Source: Comamonas koreensis (GTDB lineage Bacteria > Pseudomonadota > Gammaproteobacteria > Burkholderiales > Burkholderiaceae_C). From it: a stretch of DNA of 64,000 bases. The stretch spans positions 4,154,001 to 4,218,000 of the forward strand of contig NZ_CP043575.1 of the NCBI RefSeq assembly GCF_014076495.1. Direction: 5' to 3'. A model generated the notes under the pieces. It worked only from the letters and a program-made list of their open reading frames with translations. It did not search any database and was not told the origin of the DNA. Shown here in pieces: positions 47,383 to 56,158 of this stretch (its first letter is position 1; each line of letters starts with the position of its first letter). Both the position numbers and the translations under genes were made by a program.

Positions 47383-49281
47383 TCAGCGCGGCATCCACTT
47401 CACACCCACATACACGCTGCGACCTTCGGTGGCATAGGTGCGTGCGGTCTGGTAGCGCTTGTCGGCCAGGTTGTTGATACGGGCGATCAGGTTCACATCC
47501 TTGGCCACCTCGGTCTGCGCCGACAGGTTGAACAAGGTGTAGCCGCCCAGCACATTGGTGTTGGCGGCATTGTCAAAGCGCTTGGCGCTGGTCTGCAGGT
47601 CGGCCGCCCAGGTCCAACCGGCTGCACGCGTCTCGGCGCCCAGGGTGGCATAGCGCTTGGCGCGGCGCGCCAGCAGCTTGTCGTTTTCGGTATCGCGCGG
47701 GTTCTGGAAGTCGACCGAACCATGCAGGTTGAACGCGCCCAGCTTGGTCGTGGCCGCCAAGGTAATGCCTTCCAGGCGTGCCTTGCCCACATTGGCATAG
47801 CAGCCGAATTCGCTGTCGCAACTGCCGGGCGACGAGAAGTTGATCAGGTTGGTGACCCGGTTGCGGTAGGCCGTGGCCGAGAAGCTGTCGGCACCCTGCG
47901 CCCAGCGCAGGCCCAGCTCGGCATTGCGGCTTTTCTCGGGCTGCAGCGATGCGTCGCCGTATTCGCTAAAGCGCTGGTAGAGCGTGGGCGCGCGAAAGGC
48001 CGTGCCCACTGTCGCGGTGGCGCGCCAGTTGGTTGCAAAGGCATAGCCATAGGCAGCGCTGCCGGTGGTCTTGCCGCCGAACTCGCTGTCGTCATCCCGG
48101 CGCAGGTTCAGCTGCACCGTGTGCGGGCCGGTGTTCAGGCCATAGCCCAGCGCCAGCGCATTCTGGTGGCGGTCGCGGTCAATGCCGCCATTCGTCAGCG
48201 CGTCGTCACGCCGCTCCAGTGCGGCCGTCAAGGTGTGGACGCCCAGGCGCCAGGTATTTTGGAACAGGTAGTTATGCAGGCGCGTGTCCGTCTGGTAGGG
48301 CGAGGGCCGGGTCTCGTAATAGTCGCGCGACTGGCTGAACTGCAGCTTGGTACTGTAGTGCTCGGTCCACTGCGCCTGCCAGTTCAGGCCCAGCGCATAC
48401 ATCTTGTTGAGGCTGCGGTCGTCCTCGGTCAGGCTGCTGTCGTAGCCCGAGTTCACATCGCTGGCCAGCAAGGTGGCTTCGAGCCGGTGCTGGCCGTTGA
48501 GCTGGTAGCCCAGGCGGCCGCTGACCGCATTGCTGCGGTAGTCGTCCTTGTCTGGGTTGGCGGTGGCCACGGTGCGGGCATTGAAGCCATCGGTCTGCGA
48601 GCGGTTCAGACCCAGCGCGTAATCCCAGCCGTCGGCGCTGCCGGAGATACCGGCCTCGGCCGTGAACGTGCCCCGGTTGCCAAAGCCCAGGCCGACATAG
48701 GGCTGGGGCGTGCCCTCACCTTTCTTGGTGAAGATCTGCACTACGCCGCCCATCGCGTCCGAGCCGTAGACGGCAGCGGCCGGGCCGCGCAGCACTTCGA
48801 TGCGATCGATCAGCGCCAGCGGAATCGATTGCCAGGAGGCGCCGCCGGTCGATTGCGAATCCATGCGCACGCCATCAACATAGACAGCGGTAAAGCGCGA
48901 ATCGGCGCCGCGCATGAACACGCTGGTCGTCGTGCCCGGCCCGCCGTTGCGCGAAATCTGGATGCCCGGCACGCGCGCCAGCACATCGGCCACGCTGCCC
49001 GGGCCCTGGCGCTCGATGGTCTGCGCATCGATGATGGACATGTCGGCCACCAGATCGGACAGCGGCTGCTCGATGCGGTTGGCGGTCACCACCATCTCTT
49101 GCAGGTTTTTACCCTCTGTTTCCAGGGCGGCTGGGGCCTGCTGCGCCTGTGCTGGCAGCGCAAACAGGGGCAGCGCCGCTGCGATGGCCAAGGCCAAAAA
49201 ACGGGGGGTATGGAGGGTGCGCGAGCGGGGCGCAAGCGCGGGACGCGCGCAGGGGCGTGTCGAAAAAGCAGAGGAAAACAT
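47383..49281 (-). CDS. btuB: TonB-dependent vitamin B12 receptor
   Basis: 632 residues from ATG 49281. Signal peptide with a long basic n-region ending LPLFALPAQAQ, TonB box-like EMVVTANR, plug domain with RVPGIQISRNGGPGTTTSVF and RIEVLRGPAAAVYGSDAMGG, then a 22-strand barrel ending VYVGVKWMPR. The last residue is Arg rather than the usual Phe or Trp. Outer-membrane corrinoid importer. It is the first gene of the operon, directly controlled by the upstream B12 riboswitch. Confidence 0.95.
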   Translation of the reverse strand: MFSSAFSTRPCARPALAPRSRTLHTPRFLALAIAAALPLFALPAQAQQAPAALETEGKNLQEMVVTANRIEQPLSDLVADMSIIDAQTIERQGPGSVADVLARVPGIQISRNGGPGTTTSVFMRGADSRFTAVYVDGVRMDSQSTGGASWQSIPLALIDRIEVLRGPAAAVYGSDAMGGVVQIFTKKGEGTPQPYVGLGFGNRGTFTAEAGISGSADGWDYALGLNRSQTDGFNARTVATANPDKDDYRSNAVSGRLGYQLNGQHRLEATLLASDVNSGYDSSLTEDDRSLNKMYALGLNWQAQWTEHYSTKLQFSQSRDYYETRPSPYQTDTRLHNYLFQNTWRLGVHTLTAALERRDDALTNGGIDRDRHQNALALGYGLNTGPHTVQLNLRRDDDSEFGGKTTGSAAYGYAFATNWRATATVGTAFRAPTLYQRFSEYGDASLQPEKSRNAELGLRWAQGADSFSATAYRNRVTNLINFSSPGSCDSEFGCYANVGKARLEGITLAATTKLGAFNLHGSVDFQNPRDTENDKLLARRAKRYATLGAETRAAGWTWAADLQTSAKRFDNAANTNVLGGYTLFNLSAQTEVAKDVNLIARINNLADKRYQTARTYATEGRSVYVGVKWMPR

Positions 49282-49380
49282 GCACTGAGTTGGTGATGAA
49301 CCACCCCGCGCCAGCCTCCCCGCCGGCAATGGGGAACACGGAAGCCGCGGCAAGGCCTCAGCCACGCGCCTCCACTATTG

Positions 49381-49600
49381 TTGGCCGGTATCCGGGCTGG
49401 CGATGACACAGCACACGCCTTCCCAAACACTTGTTCAAGGTATTCAGTGGCATAGTGGTGGCTGTGGATGGCGCAAAAGCCAACCATCGCTTACCGTTGC
49501 GGGGGCAGCGCAGGTTGCGTAAGGCTTGTAGGGCACAAGCGGCGCTCCTGCTTCCCGTTGAACTGCCCCCATGTGAACCACTGGGGCGAGCACCAACGGG
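49381..49600 (-). promoter_or_regulatory. Cobalamin riboswitch upstream of btuB
   Basis: About 220 bases on the minus strand with the family's landmarks in order: GTTGGTGCTCGCCCC and AACGGGAAGCAGG at the 5' side, CTGCCCCCGCAACGGTAAG, GCCACTG (49445-49451), TGGGAAGGCG, and the terminal B12 box AGCCCGGATACCGGCC (49383-49398), nearly identical to that in E. coli btuB. It lies about 100 bases before the btuB ATG. No terminator with a T-run follows, so control by ribosome-site sequestration is more likely. It should shut off the whole salvage/uptake operon when adenosylcobalamin is plentiful. Confidence 0.95.
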
Positions 49601-49649
49601 TACAATTTTAGCGTTAAACCCATTGCGCACTTAAGAAGACTGTCTCTCT

Positions 49650-49865
49650 ATGGCCACTACGCCTTCTATGGATCTGATGCTTGAGCGGGTGGAGGCACTG
49701 CTGAGCCGTCATGAGGCTTTGCAACGCGCCCACGCCCAATTGCAAGAGCAAGTCACCACCCTGACCCAGGAGCGCGACTCCCTCCAATCGCGCCTGACAG
49801 CGGCCCGCGCCCGCGTGGATGCACTGATCGAACGCCTGCCCAAGACCTTTGACCAGGACGAATGA
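49650..49865 (+). CDS. ZapB-like coiled-coil protein
   Basis: 71 residues forming one continuous coiled coil (LMLERVEALLSRHEALQRAH, QLQEQVTTLTQERDSLQSRL). Small coiled-coil proteins of this kind are encoded directly before zapA in Burkholderiales and are annotated as ZapB/TIGR02449-type division proteins. The stop overlaps the zapA start by four bases. It is divergent from the btuB riboswitch. Confidence 0.75.
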   Translation: MATTPSMDLMLERVEALLSRHEALQRAHAQLQEQVTTLTQERDSLQSRLTAARARVDALIERLPKTFDQDE

Positions 49866-50284
49866 TGAAACAGCTGGAAGTACACATCATGCAGCAAAGC
49901 TATATGCTGGGCTGCCCCGAAGGCCAGGAAGCACGTCTGCTGGCTGCCGTCAAGCATGTCGATGAGGCCATGAGCGGCATCCGCGACGCGGGCAAGATCC
50001 GTGGCCGCGAGCGCATCGCTGTGCTGGCGGCCCTCAATGTCGCTTTTGACCTGCTTGATTTGCAAGTGCAAAACAGCCAGCTCAGCCAGACCGCAGACGC
50101 CCTGCAGGCGCAAGCTGCTGCGCAGTCTGCCGCGATGGTTGAGGTCCAGGCCCAGACCGCCCCTGGGGACCAGGCGAGCCTGGACTGGGATGCGCCCCGT
50201 GTGCAGTCGGTGATGCAACGGCTGGACGCGGCGCTGGCGCCGGCCCCCGCGCAACCGGCCGACACCCTGGGCACCAGCGCTTGA
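49862..50284 (+). CDS. zapA: Cell division protein ZapA
   Basis: 140 residues. N-terminal ZapA domain with MKQLEVHIMQQSYMLGCPEG and the EARLLAAVKHVDEAMSGIRD segment, then a coiled coil; the C-terminal 40 residues are Pro/Ala-rich and longer than in E. coli ZapA (109). It promotes FtsZ bundling at the division ring. Tandem ATGs at 49862 and 49865; the first gives an ATGA overlap with the upstream gene. It is followed by 6S RNA, the common genomic order in proteobacteria. Confidence 0.92.
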   Translation: MMKQLEVHIMQQSYMLGCPEGQEARLLAAVKHVDEAMSGIRDAGKIRGRERIAVLAALNVAFDLLDLQVQNSQLSQTADALQAQAAAQSAAMVEVQAQTAPGDQASLDWDAPRVQSVMQRLDAALAPAPAQPADTLGTSA

Positions 50285-50448
50285 GGCACTGCCGCGAGCA
50301 GGCGCCAACACCAGATTGCCGCGCCATGCAATGCCTGGCTGCAAAATATCACGCCACCCATTGCTCAATCTGGCTAACCAGCTATCTTTTTTGACCAATC
50401 CAGGCACATTGAATTGCAGTTTTGGTGGGTGCGGCAGGCGCGAGCGAT

Positions 50449-50454
50449 TACAAT
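50449..50454 (+). promoter_or_regulatory. -10 element of the 6S RNA promoter
   Basis: TACAAT placed so that transcription would begin about 50461, exactly at the first base of the 6S closing stem. No convincing -35 at standard spacing was found. Confidence 0.45.
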
Positions 50455-50460
50455 GAAAGC

Positions 50461-50633
50461 GTTCGCAGCCCTGCTGGACTTTATAGTTCCTTGAACCAAT
50501 GCTCTACGAGCACGGGCTTGGTACATTACCTATTGAGCGTGATCGTCTCGCGTCAGATGAACCCAACGATAGGTTGCCCTCGCCCACCTGAACCCCCGGT
50601 TCAGGATGACGGTCCAGTGGATCCGCTGCGAAC
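50461..50633 (+). ncRNA. ssrS: 6S RNA
   Basis: About 173 bases, directly after zapA as in many proteobacteria. Closing stem GTTCGCAGC / GCTGCGAAC (50461-50469 with 50625-50633), second stem CTGGAC / GTCCAG (50474-50479 with 50612-50617), and the 3'-half hairpin CCTGAAC-CCCCG-GTTCAGG (50587-50605), equivalent to E. coli TTGAACCAAGGGTTCAA, flank a large internal region that would be the open-complex-like bubble. It sequesters sigma-70 RNA polymerase in stationary phase. Ends are approximate. Confidence 0.9.
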
Positions 50634-50696
50634 ACCTGATTTTTTCGGGCAGGCTCCGCCCAACCTGTCTTCTCCTCTCCGCGACAGCGGGGTTTC

Positions 50697-50723
50697 AGGC
50701 CACCTGTTTCAGGTGGCCTTTTT
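50697..50723 (+). terminator. Intrinsic terminator downstream of 6S RNA
   Basis: Perfect 10-bp stem AGGCCACCTG / CAGGTGGCCT with TTT loop, followed by TTTTT. It lies 64 bases past the 6S closing stem and ends just before the TauE/SafE gene. Confidence 0.9.
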
Positions 50724-50733
50724 ACTGCGCGCC

Positions 50734-51555
50734 ATGACTGATCCTCTTGTTTTGCTGCCGCTGTCGTTTCTGGGCCTGATCGGCGGTTTTCTGGCGGGCC
50801 TGCTGGGCATTGGCGGCGGCATGGTGCTGGTGCCCTTCATCACCTACATCCTGGGCACCCAGGGCGTGGCGCCGGAGCTGGCGATCAAGATGGCGATTGC
50901 CACCTCGATGGCGACCATCGTCTTCACCTCGATGTCCAGCGTGCGCGCCCACCACCAGCATGGCGCGGTGCGCTGGGACCTTGTCAAACGCCTGGCCCCG
51001 GGCATTGTGCTGGGCGGCCTGCTGGCCAGCCTGGGTATTTTTGCGGTGCTCAAGGGCAGCTACCTGGGTTTGTTTTTTGGCCTGTTCATTGGCTACTCGG
51101 CACTGCGCATGTTCCGCAAGCCCAACAGCCAGGCCATGCGCGCCATGCCGGGCACGGCCGGCCAGCTGGCTGCGGGTGGCGTGATCGGCTGCCTCTCGGG
51201 CCTGGTGGGCGCGGGCGGCGCCTTCATCAGCGTGCCTTTCATGACTTGGTGCAGCGTGCCGATGCACAACGCGGTAGCCACGAGCTCGGCGCTGGGCTTT
51301 CCGATTGCGGTCACCAATGTCATCGGCTTCATGGTGGCCGGCCTGCACCTGCAGGGGCTGCCACCGCATTCGCTGGGTTATATCTGGCTGCCCGGCCTGG
51401 CCGCCATTGCCACCTGCAGCGTGCTGACCGCGCCGCTGGGCGCCCGCGCCGCGCACCGGCTGCCGGTGGGCCAGCTCAAGAAGATCTTTGGCGGCATCTT
51501 GCTGTGCCTGGCGCTCTACATGCTCTACAAGAGCCTGGCGGCCTGGCAGGGCTGA
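50734..51555 (+). CDS. TauE/SafE (TSUP) family membrane transporter
   Basis: 273 residues, about eight helices. GGFLAGLLGIGGGMVLVPFI near the N-terminus and the repeat GGVIGCLSGLVGAGGAFISV are the two TSUP half-signatures. Family members export sulfite, sulfoacetate or other organic anions; the substrate is not readable here. ATG 50734 is chosen because the frame upstream crosses the 6S RNA and its terminator. It is convergent with hemN. Confidence 0.9.
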   Translation: MTDPLVLLPLSFLGLIGGFLAGLLGIGGGMVLVPFITYILGTQGVAPELAIKMAIATSMATIVFTSMSSVRAHHQHGAVRWDLVKRLAPGIVLGGLLASLGIFAVLKGSYLGLFFGLFIGYSALRMFRKPNSQAMRAMPGTAGQLAAGGVIGCLSGLVGAGGAFISVPFMTWCSVPMHNAVATSSALGFPIAVTNVIGFMVAGLHLQGLPPHSLGYIWLPGLAAIATCSVLTAPLGARAAHRLPVGQLKKIFGGILLCLALYMLYKSLAAWQG

Positions 51556-51575
51556 GGCCTGCCCACGCCCTGCCC

Positions 51576-52958
51576 TCAGATAATCCGCGAGAAGCGCGCC
51601 CGGTTGCGGTCGGCCTGCAGGTTCTTGTCAAACACCATGGCGACGCCACGCACAAAGTACCAGCCCAGCTCGGTCACATTGATCGATTCGTCGCTCAGCT
51701 GCACCAGGCCCTGCTCCTGCAGCTCACGCAGCTGGGCCAGCTCGGCGGCAAAGTACTGCGCAAAATCAATCAGCCAGGCCTGCTCCAGCGATTCAATGGC
51801 CAGGCACCCCTGGCACATCAGGCCCATGATCACCGTGCGGCGCAGCAGGTCGTCGCGCGTCAGTGCCAGCCCACGCACCACGGGAATCTGGCCCTGGTCG
51901 ATCAGGTCGTAGTACTCCTCCAGGGTCTTGGCATTTTGGCTGTAGGTGGCGCCAATGCGTCCGATGGCTGACACGCCCAGCGCCATCAGATCGCAATCGG
52001 GCTGGGTGCTGTAGCCCTGAAAGTTGCGGTGCAGGCGGCCCTGGCGCTTGGCCACCGCCAAGGCATCGTCGGGCAAGGCGAAATGGTCCATGCCCACATA
52101 CACATAACCGGCGGCTTCCAGCGCCGCCAGGGCCTGGGCCAGCATCGCCAGCTTGTCGGCGGGGCTGGGCAGGTCCTGGGCCTGGATGCGGCGCTGGGGC
52201 TTGAAGCGCTCGGGCAGGTGCGCATAGGCATACAGCGCAATGCGGTCGGGCCGCAGCGCGTTGACCTGCTCCATGGTGCGCACAAAGCTGGCCGGGCTTT
52301 GTTGGGGCAGACCATAGATCAAATCGATATTGATGGATTCAAAGCCGATAGCGCGCGCCTGCTCGACCAAGGCAAACACCTGGTCAGCGGGCTGCTCGCG
52401 GTGCACCGCCTGTTGCACCAGCGGGTCAAAGTCCTGCACGCCAAAGCTCAGCCGGTTGAAGCCGAGCCGGTACAGGTGCTGCAGGCGCTCGCCGCTCACA
52501 GTGCGCGGGTCGACCTCGATCGCGTACTCGCCACCGGGCTGCAGATGAAAACGCTCTTTGACCATATCCATCAGGCGGCTGAGGCCGGCATCGGTCAGGA
52601 AGGTGGGCGAGCCCCCACCCAGGTGCAGTTGGCTGATGGTCGGGCGGGCGCTGACATGGGCCAGTTGCAGGTCCAGCTCGCGCTCGAGGTAATCCAGGTA
52701 TTCGTCGGCCCGCTCGGCGTGCTTGGTGATGATCTTGTTGCAGGCGCAGTAGTAGCACAGCGAGGCGCAGAACGGCACATGCACATACAAGGACAGCGGC
52801 GACAGCCGGCCCGCCAGACCGGTGCCGCGTTGCGCCAGCGCCAGCTTGTACTCATTCGCAGCAAAGGCTTCAACAAATCGGTCTGCGGTAGGATACGAGG
52901 TGTAACGGGGGCCGGGAACATCAAAACGGCACAGCAGTTCAGGGGTCAGGGAAATCAT
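51576..52958 (-). CDS. hemN: Oxygen-independent coproporphyrinogen III oxidase
   Basis: 460 residues from ATG 52958. Radical-SAM cluster motif within VPFCASLCYYCACNKI (CxxxCxxC plus the extra Cys of true HemN), N-terminal RYTSYPTADRF, LHLGGGSPTFL SAM-binding segment and the C-terminal HemN domain. It converts coproporphyrinogen III to protoporphyrinogen IX without oxygen. A perfect FNR site stands 54 bases upstream, shared with the divergent fnr gene, so it should be induced at low oxygen. Confidence 0.97.
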   Translation of the reverse strand: MISLTPELLCRFDVPGPRYTSYPTADRFVEAFAANEYKLALAQRGTGLAGRLSPLSLYVHVPFCASLCYYCACNKIITKHAERADEYLDYLERELDLQLAHVSARPTISQLHLGGGSPTFLTDAGLSRLMDMVKERFHLQPGGEYAIEVDPRTVSGERLQHLYRLGFNRLSFGVQDFDPLVQQAVHREQPADQVFALVEQARAIGFESINIDLIYGLPQQSPASFVRTMEQVNALRPDRIALYAYAHLPERFKPQRRIQAQDLPSPADKLAMLAQALAALEAAGYVYVGMDHFALPDDALAVAKRQGRLHRNFQGYSTQPDCDLMALGVSAIGRIGATYSQNAKTLEEYYDLIDQGQIPVVRGLALTRDDLLRRTVIMGLMCQGCLAIESLEQAWLIDFAQYFAAELAQLRELQEQGLVQLSDESINVTELGWYFVRGVAMVFDKNLQADRNRARFSRII

Positions 52959-53011
52959 GGTTCTTCTTCCTAGCGGACGCCCCAATGTGCCCCAAGGCCT
53001 GCCACGCGTCC

Positions 53012-53025
53012 TTGATGTACATCAA
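53012..53025. promoter_or_regulatory. FNR binding site between hemN and fnr
   Basis: TTGATGTACATCAA is a perfect match to the FNR consensus TTGAT-N4-ATCAA and fully palindromic. It is 54 bases before the hemN start and 85 bases before the fnr start, so it can serve either or both divergent promoters. Confidence 0.93.
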
Positions 53026-53109
53026 GAAGCCTCTGGGCGCCAGCACGCACAATAGGCCCATCCAAGGAACGTCGTTCCTATCTGAATAGTTGTTCACGGG
53101 TATTGATAC

Positions 53110-53832
53110 ATGACATCCAACTCCATCAAAGTAGCGTGCTCCAGCTGCAATTTGCGCGAGCTGTGCATGCCCGTGGGACTGTCGGCCGAACAGATGGAGC
53201 GCATCGACGAGATCGTCGCCACCCGGCGCAAGATCAAGCGCGGCAGCGCGCTGTTCCGCAACGGTGAGACCTTCACCTCCTTGTATGCGATACGCACCGG
53301 TTTCTTCAAGACCAGCATCGCCACCGAAGACGGGCGCGACCAGGTCACCGGCTTCCAGATGGCGGGTGAGATCATCGGCCTGGACGGCATCGTCAACGAC
53401 CGCCATTCCTGCGACGCGATTGCGCTCGAAGATGCCGAGGTCTGCGTGATGCCCTACTCCTCGCTCGAAGACCTGTCGCGCGAGGTGACCGCCTTGCAGC
53501 ACCATGTGCACAAGGTCATGAGCCGAGAGATCGTGCGCGAGCATGGCGTCATGCTGCTGCTGGGCAGCATGCGCGCCGAAGAGCGCCTGGCCGCCTTCTT
53601 GCTGAACCTGGTGCAGCGCTTGCATGCCCGGGGCTTTTCGCAGCATGAGCTGATCCTGCGCATGACGCGCGAGGAAATCGGCAGCTACCTGGGCCTCAAG
53701 CTCGAGACCGTCAGCCGCACCTTCTCCAAGTTTGCCGAGGAGAACATCATCGAGGTCAAGCAGCGCCATGTGCGCATTCTGGACACCGACAAGCTCCAGG
53801 GCCTGATCAACACCCAGGCCTGCTCGGCTTAA
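53110..53832 (+). CDS. fnr: FNR-type anaerobic regulator
   Basis: 240 residues, CRP/FNR family. Cluster ligands Cys10, Cys13, Cys19 (CSSCNLRELC, same spacing as E. coli FNR) and Cys101 (NDRHSC). Then a cyclic-nucleotide-like beta barrel, a dimerisation helix and a C-terminal helix-turn-helix with EEIGSYLGLKLETVSRTFSK, whose ExxSR recognition pattern reads TTGAT sites. Oxygen-sensing global regulator, often named fnrL, anr or btr in relatives. The FNR site upstream suggests autoregulation together with hemN control. Confidence 0.96.
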   Translation: MTSNSIKVACSSCNLRELCMPVGLSAEQMERIDEIVATRRKIKRGSALFRNGETFTSLYAIRTGFFKTSIATEDGRDQVTGFQMAGEIIGLDGIVNDRHSCDAIALEDAEVCVMPYSSLEDLSREVTALQHHVHKVMSREIVREHGVMLLLGSMRAEERLAAFLLNLVQRLHARGFSQHELILRMTREEIGSYLGLKLETVSRTFSKFAEENIIEVKQRHVRILDTDKLQGLINTQACSA

Positions 53833-53981
53833 GACCCTGTTCCAAGTCGCTCCGCCAGCGGATACAAACGCGGTCTGATCCGACATCCGCTCAAGCCGCA
53901 AGCGGCGATGCTCTGAGTTGCATCCACGGCAAGGCTGCCACCCACAGCCCTGCCCCATGTCTGACCTGAAAGGAGCCTGCC

Positions 53982-54425
53982 ATGTACCAACATATCCTGC
54001 TTGCCACCGATGGCTCTGAGCTGTCCGAGAAGGCCGTGCGCCACGCACTGGCGCTGGCCAAGCTGAGCCATGCCACGGTGACTGCCGTCAACATCTCGCC
54101 CAACTACCCGCGCAGCTACTTCGAAGGCAGCACCATGCAAAACCCCGATGACATTGCGCGCATCGAGGATGGCTGGGAACGCGCAGCGCAAGGCATTGTC
54201 GATAAGGTGGTGGCCGAAGGCGCCGCGACCGGCGTGCCCATCAAGACCCTGGTGATCAAGTCCGACATGATTGCCGAGGCGCTGCTGGAGACGGCGAAGA
54301 AGGAAAACTGCGACCTGATCGTCATGGCATCGCACGGCTACCGGGGCTTGAAGCGCCTGCTGCTGGGCAGCGAAACACAGCATGTACTGACCCATGCCAC
54401 GATACCGGTGCTGGTACTGCGCTGA
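53982..54425 (+). CDS. Universal stress protein (UspA family)
   Basis: 147 residues. MYQHILLATDGSELSEKAVR opens the fold, and the ATP-binding motif G-2X-G-9X-G(S/T) is seen as MASHGYRGLKRLLLGSETQH. AAGGAG precedes the ATG. Usp genes next to fnr are common in Burkholderiales and are often induced by low oxygen, but no FNR site was found directly upstream of this one. Confidence 0.93.
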   Translation: MYQHILLATDGSELSEKAVRHALALAKLSHATVTAVNISPNYPRSYFEGSTMQNPDDIARIEDGWERAAQGIVDKVVAEGAATGVPIKTLVIKSDMIAEALLETAKKENCDLIVMASHGYRGLKRLLLGSETQHVLTHATIPVLVLR

Positions 54426-54454
54426 TCGCCGTATAACCGCATCATCCCCATAGC

Positions 54455-54503
54455 AAACCCTCGCCTGCGGCAGCTTCTGAGCGGCCACAGCGCGAGGGTT
54501 TTG
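54455..54503 (+). terminator. Terminator after the universal stress protein gene
   Basis: Arms AAACCCTCGC / GCGAGGGTTT (54455-54464 and 54492-54501) with a 27-base loop containing partial inner pairing, followed by TTG. It lies between the convergent usp and matB genes and may serve both. Confidence 0.6.
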
Positions 54504-54535
54504 TCATGGCGGCGCATGCCGCCTCCATAGGCGCA

Positions 54536-56092
54536 TCAGCCCTTGAACAGGTCCTGGTACTGGTCGCGCAGCAGGTTCTTTTGCACCTTGCCCATGGTGT
54601 TGCGTGGCAGCTCGCCCACGACAAAGCAGCGCTTGGGAATCTTGAAATTGGCCAGCTGCTTTTTCAAGGTCGCAATGATGCCGTCGGCATCGAGCGGTTG
54701 GCCCGCCTTGGCAATGACCACCGCCACACCCACTTCGCCAAAATCGGGATGCGGCACGCCGACCAGCGCGCTTTCCGCGACGCCCGGCAGTTCGTTGATG
54801 AAGCCCTCGATCTCGGCCGGGTAGACGTTGTAGCCGCCGGAGATGATCAGGTCCTTGCTGCGGCCGACGATGGTCACATAGCCGCGCGCATCGATCTTGC
54901 CTACGTCGCCGGTCTTGAACCAGCCGTCGGCAGTGAACTCCTGCGCGGTCTTCTCGGGCATGCGCCAGTAGCCGCTGAACACATTGGGGCCTTGCACCTG
55001 GATATGGCCGATCTCGTCGGCGCCCAGCGCCTGGCCGTCATCGCCCTGCACCCGCACGCCCACACCCGGCAGCGCAAAGCCCACCGTGCCGCCCCGGCGC
55101 TCGTCCTGGCCGCCATGGCGGGCATCGGCCTGGTAGGGGTTGGAGACCAGCATGATGGTCTCGCTCATGCCATAGCGCTCCAGGATGGTGTGGCCGGTGC
55201 GAGTCTGCCAGTCGCGGAAGGTCTCGATCAGCAACGGCGCCGAGCCGGAGATGAACAGACGCATGTGCTGGGCCGCTGCCTTGGTCAGGCCCGGCTCGGC
55301 CAGCAGGCGCACATACAAGGTCGGCACGCCCATGAAGACCGTCGCCCGCGCCATCGCGGCAATCACCGCCTTGGGCTCGAACTTGGCAAACCAGATCATC
55401 TTGCTGCCATTGAGCAAGGCCGCATGGATCGCGACAAACAGGCCATGCACATGGAAGATCGGCAGCGCATGGATCAGCACATCGCCCTTTTTCCAGCCCC
55501 AGTAGTCCTTGAGCATGACGGCATTGCTCAGCAGGTTGCCGTGGCTGAGCATCGCACCCTTGCTGCGCCCAGTGGTGCCACTGGTGTAGAGGATGGCGGC
55601 CATGTCGTCGGCAGATTTCTGCGCAGGCGTGTGTGCATCGGCGCAGTGCACCGCACGCTCCAGCAAGGTTCCGCTGCGGTCATCGCCCAGGGTGAACACG
55701 CTTTGCGTGCCGCACTGGAAGGCGATCTTGGAGACCCAGCCAAAGTTGGCCGGTGAGCAGACCACAACGGCCGGCTCGGCATTGGTGACAAAGTACTCGA
55801 TCTCGGCGCTTTGGTAGGCGGTGTTGAGCGGTAGAAACACATGGCCGGCACGCAAGGTGGCCAGGTATAGCGCCATCGCTTCGACCGACTTTTCCACCTG
55901 CACCGCCACGCGGCTGCCGGAAGGAATATTCAGCGAATCGAGCAGGTTGGCGATGCGCGCGCTCATGCGGTCCAGATCGCGCCAGCTGTAGTTCAGCGGC
56001 TCACCGCTGGCCGACGTGGTCTCCACGGCGATGGCATCGAGGTCCTCAGGAAAGGCCGCGCGCAGGGCGCAGAACAGGTTGTCGTTGGTCAT
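54536..56092 (-). CDS. matB: Malonyl-CoA synthetase
   Basis: 518 residues, ANL adenylating enzyme. P-loop-like AILYTSGTTGRSKGAMLSHG, ERYGMSETIMLVSNPY, GWFKTGDVGKIDARGYV and the C-terminal catalytic Lys region NTMGKVQKNLLR are present. The sequence resembles MatB in the substrate region (LPIFHVHGLFVAIHAALLNG). It forms malonyl-CoA from malonate. It is the last gene of the operon headed by the GntR regulator, 66 bases after the enoyl-CoA hydratase gene. Confidence 0.93.
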   Translation of the reverse strand: MTNDNLFCALRAAFPEDLDAIAVETTSASGEPLNYSWRDLDRMSARIANLLDSLNIPSGSRVAVQVEKSVEAMALYLATLRAGHVFLPLNTAYQSAEIEYFVTNAEPAVVVCSPANFGWVSKIAFQCGTQSVFTLGDDRSGTLLERAVHCADAHTPAQKSADDMAAILYTSGTTGRSKGAMLSHGNLLSNAVMLKDYWGWKKGDVLIHALPIFHVHGLFVAIHAALLNGSKMIWFAKFEPKAVIAAMARATVFMGVPTLYVRLLAEPGLTKAAAQHMRLFISGSAPLLIETFRDWQTRTGHTILERYGMSETIMLVSNPYQADARHGGQDERRGGTVGFALPGVGVRVQGDDGQALGADEIGHIQVQGPNVFSGYWRMPEKTAQEFTADGWFKTGDVGKIDARGYVTIVGRSKDLIISGGYNVYPAEIEGFINELPGVAESALVGVPHPDFGEVGVAVVIAKAGQPLDADGIIATLKKQLANFKIPKRCFVVGELPRNTMGKVQKNLLRDQYQDLFKG

Positions 56093-56158
56093 GTTTGTCT
56101 ACTTGGTTGGTGGTTTCCTTGGCGCCTGCGGCCCGGCCGGTGGCCAGCGCAGGCACGG

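Noticed and set aside
53833..53981. FNR site in front of the universal stress protein gene
   Set aside because: No TTGAT-N4-ATCAA or close variant is present in the interval.
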